Shown one piece after another: positions 1 through 4,237 of a stretch of 5,041 bases of DNA. Each line of letters begins with the position of its first letter. Within the stretch, counting starts at the first letter, position 1. Made by a program: the position numbers and the translations under genes. This DNA comes from Chloroflexota bacterium. GTDB lineage: Bacteria; Chloroflexota; Anaerolineae; B4-G1. The stretch is taken from positions 1 to 5,041 of the forward strand of contig DSAR01000066.1 in the NCBI GenBank assembly GCA_011046405.1. The letters are read 5' to 3'. The notes below the pieces were generated by a model, which did no database searches, was not told the origin of the DNA, and was given only the letters and a program-made list of their open reading frames with translations.

Positions 1-1
1 C

Positions 2-54
2 TGCAAAGTCGGCCTACGCCGACTATAAACTAACCTGCGAAGGCAGGTTTTGCA
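2..54. repeat. Composite palindromic repeat (two hairpins closed by an outer stem)
   Basis: TGCAAA at 2-7 pairs with TTTGCA at 49-54 and encloses two 18-nt hairpins. One is AGTCGGC-CTAC-GCCGACT (7-24) and the other AACCTGC-GAAG-GCAGGTT (32-49). Each has a 7-bp stem and a 4-nt loop, so the unit can fold as a three-way junction. Related hairpins recur at 3989-4006 (same stem, loop CTTC) and 4023-4044 (TCCAC-GCAG-GTGGA followed by CTTTGCA). This is therefore an interspersed family, not a terminator of one gene. From memory, similar repeats are scattered through Chloroflexota and cyanobacterial genomes; I cannot confirm that here. Confidence 0.7.
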
Positions 55-69
55 ATGCGTGATTTTTAC

Positions 70-107
70 GCGCTGTAGCCACGCGGTTTTAACCGCTGTG
101 CGCTGTA
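70..107. repeat. GCGGTT palindrome flanked by 8-bp direct repeats
   Basis: GCGGTT-TT-AACCGC (83-96) is a 6-bp-stem palindrome. It sits between two direct copies of GCGCTGTA (70-77 and 100-107). The surrounding CACGCGGTTTTAACCGCTGTG (80-100) matches, in inverted orientation and with one mismatch, the palindrome at 3956-3976. It belongs to the same repeat family as that cluster. Confidence 0.6.
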
Positions 108-216
108 ATGTGCCATTGTCAAATTATTGAGAAGGTACAATTGATCTTCTTTTCTTGGTGTTAATTCGTGGCTGATTCGTGATACTCCCCCAAGTTTTGT
201 ATGCGCCATCTGCCAT
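108..216. other. Gene-free spacer
   Basis: AT-richer sequence with no supported gene. It contains two ATTCGTG heptanucleotides (164-170 and 175-181), the motif that also makes up the arms of the element at 4671-4825, and a short doubled GCCATCT just before the stop of the epimerase remnant. No convincing promoter or terminator is visible. Confidence 0.5.
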
Positions 217-332
217 CTAAATCCGTCGTCTGACCTGCTCCTCAACCCAATGGTGCGTCCGCGCGATCCCCTCGCGCAGGCTCACCCTGGCCTCCCAGCC
301 CAGCGCCCGGCTGCGGTCCTTGGAGAAATTTC

Positions 333-356
333 GCGACTGCCCTAAGCGCAGCGACT
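333..356. repeat. Short frameshifting insertion with GCGACT direct repeats
   Basis: GCGACT occurs at 333-338 and again at 351-356. On the minus strand the epimerase remnant should read GPVGV-R-SRNFSKD. Instead about 13 extra nucleotides lie between the GV codons and the SRNF codons and shift the frame by one. Everything from SRNF to the stop at 217 is then readable only in the shifted frame. Confidence 0.6.
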
Positions 357-680
357 CCCACCGGCCCCTCCACGTACTCGATCCCCACGTCCTTGCCCGA
401 GATTTCGATCACGGTTTGGGCCAGTTTGGCCACCGTCACGTATTCCTCGCCGCCTAGATTCACCGCGCCTTCCAGGTCGGATTGGGTGAGCAGATAGATC
501 GCCTCGACCATGTCGTCGACGTAGGTAAAGTTGCGGACAGCGCCGCCATCGCCCCACACCTCTATGTTATCACCATCCTGCGCCTGCGCAACCTTGCGGC
601 ACAGGGCAGCGGGGGCCTTTTCCCGCCCGCCGCGTCGATCACGTGGTTGTTAATCAGCGCGCTGTTGCGCATAATGTCAA

Positions 681-748
681 CGGATGATTTTTATCCGCGG
701 ATGATTTTTATCCGCGGATGTTTTTTATCCGCGGATGTCTTCTATCCG
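681..748. repeat. Four tandem 17-bp palindromic units
   Basis: The unit is CGGATGATTTTTATCCG, at 681-697, 698-714, 715-731 (one change) and 732-748 (more diverged, CGGATGTCTTCTATCCG). Each unit is itself a hairpin (CGGAT/ATCCG), and each junction makes the palindrome ATCCGCGGAT. The array lies inside the epimerase remnant between the HSAE and DIMRNS codons. Four copies add 68 nt, which is not a multiple of three. Confidence 0.85.
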
Positions 749-818
749 CCTCGGCGGAGTGAATGTAGCCCATCCCGCCCATATCGGCCGCCAACTGGTA
801 CACCTCATCGAAGGCCTG

Positions 819-837
819 CCCTGAGCCTGTCAAAGGG
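819..837. repeat. CCCTGAGCCTGTCAAAGGG interspersed repeat, in frame in the epimerase remnant
   Basis: On the minus strand this stretch reads as RDPLTGSGQA, between the WEALNLG and FDEVYQLAAD blocks, where epimerases of this family have a shorter loop. From memory the motif belongs to a common short interspersed repeat (CCTGAGCCTGTCGAAGG type) in environmental Chloroflexota genomes. The insertion keeps the reading frame. The exact borders are uncertain by about 10 nt on each side. Confidence 0.55.
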
Positions 838-872
838 TCTCGCCCCAGGTTGAGCGCCTCCCAGCAATTGTG

Positions 873-991
873 CGGCTCCATCTAAAAAAAGGAAGCGAAG
901 CGGCTCCATCTAAAAAAAGGAAGCGAAGCGGCTCCATCTAAAAAAAGGAAGCGAAGCGGCTCCATCTAAAAAAAGGAAGCGAAGCGGCTCC
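873..991. repeat. Four perfect 28-bp tandem repeats plus a 7-nt partial copy
   Basis: The unit runs CGGCTCCATC, then T, seven A, then GGAAGCGAAG. Copies are at 873-900, 901-928, 929-956 and 957-984, all identical, followed by CGGCTCC at 985-991. There are no spacers. Because 28 is not a multiple of three, the minus-strand gene reads successive copies in successive frames (LRFLFLDGA, then ASLPFFRWS, then RFASFF) and meets TAG in the third. The array lies between the DLREP and HNCWEAL codons of the epimerase remnant. Perfect identity suggests recent expansion. Confidence 0.92.
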
Positions 992-1017
992 CGCAGGTCC
1001 AGCAGCCGGAACTCGTC

Positions 1018-1087
1018 GGCCTGCCCTGTGGAATAAGAGGTCTTGGCGCTTTTCGTGCCGTCGATAGACGCATTCCACAGGGCCTGC
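1018..1087. mobile_element. 59-bp palindrome-ended insert with target duplication, in frame in the epimerase remnant
   Basis: The ends are an exact 11-bp inverted repeat, CCCTGTGGAAT (1024-1034) and ATTCCACAGGG (1072-1082). The interior holds a 5-bp hairpin GGCGC-TTTTC-GTGCC (1045-1059, one G-T pair) and a 4-bp hairpin CGTC-GATA-GACG (1059-1070, sharing base 1059). GGCCTGC is directly repeated at 1018-1024 and 1081-1087, so removing 63 bp restores an uninterrupted gene: EFAPTQA joins DEFRLLDL. The insert therefore adds exactly 21 codons (beginning LWNASIDGTKSAKT) without breaking the frame. It encodes no protein of its own and is most like a non-autonomous palindromic element. Confidence 0.8.
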
Positions 1088-1216
1088 GTCGGTGCGAACT
1101 CGTGCTCTTTGATATCCACGCCGCGCACCCAATACCCCTCACGCTTCAGTTTCTTCACCAGATACCCGCCGATGAACCCACCGGCGCCACACACCAAAGC
1201 TCTCTTCATTCCCCAT

Positions 1217-1223
1217 CCTCCTT
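1217..1223 (-). promoter_or_regulatory. Shine-Dalgarno sequence of the epimerase remnant
   Basis: On the minus strand AAGGAGG lies 7 nt before the ATG at 1209-1207. This is a near-ideal ribosome site and supports that start. The heptamer array begins directly upstream. Confidence 0.8.
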
Positions 1224-1224
1224 A

Positions 1225-1280
1225 TCTCAATCCTCAACCCTTAATTCTCAATCCTTAATTCTCAATTCTTGATTCTCGAT
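1225..1280 (+). repeat. Heptamer array 1 (8 units)
   Basis: Eight contiguous 7-nt units fit YCTYRAY: TCTCAAT, CCTCAAC, CCTTAAT, TCTCAAT, CCTTAAT, TCTCAAT, TCTTGAT and TCTCGAT. The array lies between the ribosome site of the minus-strand epimerase remnant and the promoter of the first TA cassette. The same heptamer, in the same orientation, forms arrays at 1805-1839 and 2368-2423. Confidence 0.85.
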
Positions 1281-1294
1281 TCTTATCCGTTCGC

Positions 1295-1323
1295 TTGCTC
1301 TCATGTTCCCAATCATTTATAAT
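1295..1323 (+). promoter_or_regulatory. Sigma70-type promoter of the first TA cassette
   Basis: A perfect -10 TATAAT (1318-1323) is preceded at 17 bp by TTGCTC (1295-1300), a partial match to TTGACA. The start codon it serves is at 1361, giving a short leader of about 30 nt. Confidence 0.6.
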
Positions 1324-1360
1324 ATCTCTAGAGACAATCCCTGAAGCACAAGGAGGAAAA

Positions 1361-1645
1361 ATGACCCTCAGCGAGATTATTCAAGATATCCACGGCCTGG
1401 AAGCGGAATTGGCCAAGCTGGAAGCGCGTTATGGTTTGCTTTCGGCCGATTTCTATCATCTCTATAAAGCCGGTGAACTGGAGCAGACCAAAGATTTCAT
1501 CCAGTGGACTGGCTATTACCAGGCCAAATTAGAGCGCGAGGCCCGCTACCGCGAAATGATGGACGGTTATTTGCGGGATTTGCGCCAGAGCGCCCAGCTC
1601 GGCGCCCTGCAGCTAACGCCTCGGCCCGCTTCCACCGGAGCATAG
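1361..1645 (+). CDS. Small helical antitoxin-like protein (TA cassette 1)
   Basis: A 94-residue protein with no cysteine, no signal peptide and no membrane segment. The start at 1361 follows AAGGAGG (1350-1356) at 4 nt; an upstream in-frame start at 1295 has no ribosome site and overlaps the promoter. The N-terminus (IIQDIHGLEAELAKLEARYG, residues 6-25) looks like a charged coiled coil. It is followed by LLSADFYHLYKAGEL and DFIQWTGYYQ, and a final charged helix rich in Lys, Arg and Glu. From memory, small proteins of this pattern sit directly upstream of DUF6516/TumE-like toxins, and one follows here after 4 nt. The role is therefore inferred to be antitoxin: binding and neutralising the partner, probably with autoregulation. 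It appears intact although its toxin is broken. No DNA-binding fold is evident from sequence alone. Confidence 0.8.
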   Translation: MTLSEIIQDIHGLEAELAKLEARYGLLSADFYHLYKAGELEQTKDFIQWTGYYQAKLEREARYREMMDGYLRDLRQSAQLGALQLTPRPASTGA

Positions 1646-1649
1646 TTCT

Positions 1650-1809
1650 GTGCCCCTCTCGGATTTTCAAGTCTACGGAGAACTTGTCTATTCTCTGCCG
1701 GAGCGATATCCCTCCCGATATCAAGCGCCACCGCGTTCCCGCCCCCGGCATCAGTTTCGAGCACCCCAATCTCCCACATCTCATAGAGGAAATCAAGCAA
1801 GACGTCTGA
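1650..1809 (+). pseudogene. DUF6516/TumE-like toxin with internal deletion
   Basis: The gene starts with GTG 4 nt after the antitoxin-like gene, with GGAG at 1637-1640 as ribosome site. Its first 22 codons (beginning MPLSDFQVYGELVYSL and ending ERYPS) resemble the N-terminus of DUF6516/TumE-family toxins. The conserved C-terminus (DIPPDIKRHRVPAPGISF, then NLPHLIEEIKQDV) follows in a different frame and ends at TGA 1807-1809. The whole middle of the protein is missing, probably around 80 residues from remembered family length (~120-130). The junction lies in a stretch near 1703-1720 that encodes RYPS in the first frame and DIPPD in the second, with GATATC present twice. This fits a deletion between short matching sequences. 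If translated from the GTG, the first frame runs on out of register to 1838. Toxic activity is not expected. The family assignment is from remembered motifs. Confidence 0.7.
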
Positions 1810-1839
1810 ATTCTCAGTTCTCAATCCTCAATCCTTAAC
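1805..1839 (+). repeat. Heptamer array 2 (5 units)
   Basis: The units are TCTGAAT, TCTCAGT, TCTCAAT, CCTCAAT and CCTTAAC. The first unit contains the TGA stop of the broken toxin, and the last abuts the -35 box of the next promoter. The array thus exactly fills the gap between the two TA cassettes. Confidence 0.8.
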
Positions 1840-1867
1840 TTGTTCCCCACCCATTCCTTGATATAAT
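1840..1867 (+). promoter_or_regulatory. Promoter of the second TA cassette
   Basis: An extended -10 element, TGATATAAT (1859-1867), has a perfect TATAAT at 1862-1867. TTGTTC at 1840-1845 is a plausible -35 with a 16-bp spacer. The antitoxin start codon is 39 nt downstream. No clear operator palindrome is visible, although ribbon-helix-helix antitoxins usually repress their own promoter. Confidence 0.6.
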
Positions 1868-1905
1868 GATGACCACGTCCCATCCAGACTAAAAAAGGTG
1901 GCCCT

Positions 1906-2241
1906 ATGGCTACGATTGAAAAAGAAATTACCGTTCGCCTTTCCCCCACCCCCTACCATCGCCTGCAGGAATTGGCTCGACAGGCCGGCAAAACGCCGGA
2001 ATCGCTCACACGGGAGATTGTAGAGCAAGCCTTGCAGGACACAGCATCTCCTATGTCCTCTCCGCCCCGAACTGCGCGCCAGATCCTGGAGGCCGCGGGA
2101 CGTGTTCGCTCTCTGAGCCCCTCGCTGCGGCAAAGGATCATCCCGGGCGTGACGTTGGAGGAGGTTCGGGCATCTCTGGACAAAGCCGGCGGCCCCCCTC
2201 TGAGCGAGATAATCCTCCGGCAACGAGAGTCTCGATCGTGA
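1906..2241 (+). CDS. Ribbon-helix-helix antitoxin (TA cassette 2)
   Basis: A 111-residue protein. Residues 6-12 (KEITVRL) form the expected DNA-contacting strand. Two helices follow, around 15-26 (YHRLQELARQ) and 30-44 (TPESLTREIVEQALQ), the order of the ribbon-helix-helix (CopG-like) fold. The C-terminal half, with TARQILEAAG and VTLEEVRASLDKAG, is the likely toxin-binding part. AAGGTGG at 1895-1901 is the ribosome site. The stop overlaps the GTG start of a PIN-domain toxin gene (GTGA, 2238-2241), the usual translational coupling in VapBC-type operons. It would act as a DNA-binding autorepressor and toxin inhibitor. The gene looks complete although the toxin is truncated. Confidence 0.85.
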   Translation: MATIEKEITVRLSPTPYHRLQELARQAGKTPESLTREIVEQALQDTASPMSSPPRTARQILEAAGRVRSLSPSLRQRIIPGVTLEEVRASLDKAGGPPLSEIILRQRESRS

Positions 2242-2367
2242 CCACCTACTACCTCGACGCCAGCGCCCTGGTCAAGCGCTACGCCCCCGAGGCGGGCAGT
2301 GATTGGACACTGACGATCACGGACCCAGCCGCCGAACACACTATCATCTTCTCCGAACTCACCCAGC
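2238..2367 (+). pseudogene. PIN-domain (VapC-like) toxin, truncated
   Basis: The N-terminus MTTYYLDASALVKRYAPEAG is a clear PIN-domain start. D7 lies in the first acidic motif, and E40, in IIFSELT, is at the place of the second conserved acid. Intact PIN toxins are about 130-150 residues and cut RNA with three or four acidic residues binding metal. Here homology stops at about residue 43, where heptamer array 3 begins, so the C-terminal Asp motifs are absent and no nuclease activity is expected. No stop follows: the frame continues through the array and then antisense to the glycoside hydrolase as far as 3932, which would give a meaningless Arg/Pro/His-rich tail. The GTG start overlaps the antitoxin stop. 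Confidence 0.85.
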
Positions 2368-2423
2368 CCTTAATCCTTAGTTCTCAACTCTCAACTCTCA
2401 ATTCTCAGTTCTCAGTTCTCAAC
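2368..2423 (+). repeat. Heptamer array 3 (8 units)
   Basis: The units are CCTTAAT, CCTTAGT, TCTCAAC, TCTCAAC, TCTCAAT, TCTCAGT, TCTCAGT and TCTCAAC. The array marks the end of PIN-toxin homology on the plus strand. On the minus strand it supplies the last residues (VEN) and the TGA stop (2414-2412) of the glycoside hydrolase gene. Two convergent genes therefore end in the same array. Confidence 0.85.
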
Positions 2424-4154
2424 TCTCGCCTCCCCCCTCCCCACCACCGGCAGATACACCCGCGCCGCCGCGACCAGCACCCGCTGCGCCATGCGGTTAT
2501 CCCCCACGTCCGTCTCCACGATCTCGCCCGCCGGGTCGATCTCGACCCACAGCGTGTAGGCGCCCGGCCCCGGCGGCGTCCAGGTCGCCGTGAGCGCGCT
2601 CGCGCCCTCGTAACGGCCCGGGATCTGGTCGAAGACGTGGGGCGGGAGGAGCAGCGTGCCGCCCGCTTCAGGGTCCCCCTGCCCCACCCACACCTCGACC
2701 GAGGACGCCGCCTGCCGGCCGTGATTGGCAATCTCGGCCGTGATCGTGAAAGGGAGCGTCTCCGCCCCATCCCACATCACCACCGGGGCCGGCTCGACCC
2801 GGAAGCGGCGCAGGTAGAGATCGGTGTAAGCCGGCCCGGTCCCCAGCCGCTCGTGGACGTAAGCCGCGTAGGCTTCCCCCAGCGGCGTCATCGTCTTGGT
2901 GTAGGCCCCGGTGAAGAGATCGCCGCCGTAGCCCTGGCTGATCACCTCCCCGTCGTGGTAGACGTTATCGTCCAGGCTGTACCAGGCCCAGGCCTGCACC
3001 AGCCGGTCGTCGTCGGCCGGGTAACCGATCTCGGCGTCGGTCCCGGTGAGGAAGAAGTCGAAGGTGGCATACATAAAGTCGATCACCCGCTCGTCGCTGA
3101 AGTCCTCGCCATCCTCGTCTATGATCTCAGGCCACATCAGGATACCGTACTCCGGCACGATGAGGGGCTTATCCCGCTGCCCGTGCGCCGCCATCCAGCG
3201 GCGGAGGTCGACGAAACGCTGGATGAAGACGTCCACGTCGTCGTGATCGCGGATCTCGTATTCGATCCCCAGGTGGGCGTAACGCCCCATCCCGGCCGGG
3301 ATGTTGGCCCCCCACCCCGTGCGGGTCTCCGGGAGGATGAAACTGTGCACCGTCCACACGTCGACCGGCATGTCTGCGCCGTAACGGTCGCCGTAGGCCT
3401 GCCAGACGAAATCGAGGTACAACAGCCGCAGCGGCGTCGCCTGGACCAGCCCGCCGAAGGCGACCTGGGCCAGCGGATCCACCCCCTTGATCAAGTGATA
3501 CAGCCCGTGGTAGACCTGGGCATACTCGTCCGGCGTGCAATCGTCCATCCAGGGAGAGTCCGGCTCGTTGCCCACCCGCCAGACCGCGGCCGGGTTCGCC
3601 TGGATGATCGACCTGATGGCGGCCTCGTCCTGCACAGGGCGCGGCGGAGAGGCGGCGCAATCGACGCGGAAAATCTGCAGCGCCCCCATCCCCTCCGGGT
3701 GCGGCGGGTCGGGGCGGGCGTACCAGTAGACGTACCAGCCTGCGCCCAGGGCGGCCATATCGTAGCGGGCACTCGACGTCCCGCAGACGCCAAAACGCTC
3801 GTATTCGAGCGGATAGGGTGGGAAGGCGTACTCGTAGGCCCGCGCCGGCTCCATCAAGCCAGCCCCCACTGCCAGCAGGAGCAGGAGCAGGATCGCCAGG
3901 GCGACCGGGAGCCAGGAGACCAGTCCACGTAGGGGGGCATCCCCGGCTTGAGATACACGGCGGTTAAAACCGCGTGCTACACCTGCCAAGTCGGCCTTCG
4001 CCGACTCCAGTCCACATTCAAATCCACGCAGGTGGACTTTGCATCGTGTCGCAAACGACACGCAGTAGACCGCGACTTCAGTCGCCGGGCAATCCTGGCA
4101 AACACGATTCAATTGTAAAGGTGCGCGCATCCATTGCCATAGCCAGGTAAACAC
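2412..4154 (-). CDS. Exported clan GH-A-like glycoside hydrolase with CARDB-like domain
   Basis: A 580-residue frame from GTG 4154, with GGAGG 9 nt upstream. Residues 75-106 look like a signal peptide: LRGLVSW, a long Leu/Ala/Val core, then ARA before YEYAF. The catalytic part spans about 107-435 and has clan GH-A (TIM-barrel) landmarks. VWRVGNEPD places the probable acid/base at E197, WTVHSF is at 267-272, LIVPEYG places the probable nucleophile at E335, and WAWYSL is at 389-394. Residues about 445-562 form a CARDB-like beta-sandwich (ITAEIANHG, then GAYTLWVEIDPAGEIVETDVGDNRMAQ). RVYLPVV near the end resembles the short motif closing many secreted Chloroflexota proteins. Substrate unknown; it probably acts on extracellular polysaccharide. 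The first ~70 residues are largely encoded by palindromic repeats (3956-4085), so the true start is uncertain. An out-of-frame ATG at 3940 would give a normal signal peptide if the run of six C were one longer. It may share a transcript with the gene at 4630-4238. Confidence 0.82.
   Translation of the reverse strand: MFTWLWQWMRAPLQLNRVCQDCPATEVAVYCVSFATRCKVHLRGFECGLESAKADLAGVARGFNRRVSQAGDAPLRGLVSWLPVALAILLLLLLAVGAGLMEPARAYEYAFPPYPLEYERFGVCGTSSARYDMAALGAGWYVYWYARPDPPHPEGMGALQIFRVDCAASPPRPVQDEAAIRSIIQANPAAVWRVGNEPDSPWMDDCTPDEYAQVYHGLYHLIKGVDPLAQVAFGGLVQATPLRLLYLDFVWQAYGDRYGADMPVDVWTVHSFILPETRTGWGANIPAGMGRYAHLGIEYEIRDHDDVDVFIQRFVDLRRWMAAHGQRDKPLIVPEYGILMWPEIIDEDGEDFSDERVIDFMYATFDFFLTGTDAEIGYPADDDRLVQAWAWYSLDDNVYHDGEVISQGYGGDLFTGAYTKTMTPLGEAYAAYVHERLGTGPAYTDLYLRRFRVEPAPVVMWDGAETLPFTITAEIANHGRQAASSVEVWVGQGDPEAGGTLLLPPHVFDQIPGRYEGASALTATWTPPGPGAYTLWVEIDPAGEIVETDVGDNRMAQRVLVAAARVYLPVVGRGEARVEN
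3956..4085. repeat. Cluster of palindromic repeats inside the hydrolase 5' region
   Basis: Five hairpins lie in a row: GCGGTT-AA-AACCGC (3960-3973); AGTCGGC-CTTC-GCCGACT (3989-4006); TCCAC-GCAG-GTGGA (4023-4036), nested in AGTCCAC/GTGGACT (4009-4015 with 4032-4038); CGTGTCG-CAAA-CGACACG (4045-4062); and GCGACT-TC-AGTCGC (4072-4085). The first three have relatives at positions 83-96, 7-24 and 32-49. The whole cluster is open in the hydrolase frame and would encode CPATEVAVYC through RGFNRRVS. Either the repeats became coding when they inserted, or the real start lies after them. Confidence 0.8.
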
Positions 4155-4237
4155 GATGGACGTCCTCCCTCTATGCGATAGTCCGCCCCGTATGAATACT
4201 ACAGTTTACCCGCTATCCATCATATAGGCAACCCGGA

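Larger units (their letters stand above)
217..1209 (-). pseudogene. GDP-mannose 3,5-epimerase-like NAD-dependent epimerase, disrupted
   Basis: This is a remnant of an extended short-chain dehydrogenase/epimerase most like GDP-mannose 3,5-epimerase. The intact enzyme would epimerise a GDP-sugar in the cytoplasm with bound NAD. Recognisable blocks from the start are the Rossmann motif GAGGFIG (residues 8-14), DEFRLLDLREP, FDEVYQLAADMGGMGYIHS, DIMRNSALINN, REKAPAALCRK, WGDGGAVRNFTYVDD, VNLGGEEYVTV and EGPVGV. After a frameshift come SRNFSKDRSRALGWEARVSL and HHWVEEQVRRRI, with TAG at 217-219. A strong Shine-Dalgarno sequence fixes the start at 1209. The frame is broken several times: a 28-bp tandem repeat (873-991) whose third reading frame contains a stop, a 17-bp tandem repeat (681-748), an extra ~13 nt near 333-356, and a deletion near 624-634. 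The deletion joins the VIDAA block directly to GGREKAP and so removes the S...YxxxK catalytic region, roughly 80 residues by comparison with remembered plant homologues. Two further insertions (1018-1087 and 819-837) kept the frame. Confidence 0.88.

Noticed and set aside
482..853. Plus-strand open frame across the epimerase remnant
   Set aside because: It is antisense to recognisable epimerase blocks and passes through the repeat arrays. There is no ribosome site and no family resemblance.
873..991. CRISPR array
   Set aside because: The 28-bp units are directly adjacent with no spacers, and no cas genes are present.
1497..1824. Minus-strand open frames opposite the first TA cassette
   Set aside because: They have no ribosome site or recognisable motifs, and they overlap a gene with a clear promoter, ribosome site and family-like sequence.
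2238..3932. A plus-strand open frame of 564 codons starting with the PIN-toxin residues
   Set aside because: Only the first ~43 residues are protein-like. The rest crosses the heptamer array and runs antisense to the glycoside hydrolase, giving Arg/Pro/His/Val-rich sequence typical of the opposite strand of a GC-rich gene.
4097..4157. Direct repeat GGYAAACACGAT (4097-4108 and 4146-4157) as a target duplication
   Set aside because: The 37 bp between the copies have no inverted ends or repeat features, so it is more likely a small local duplication.
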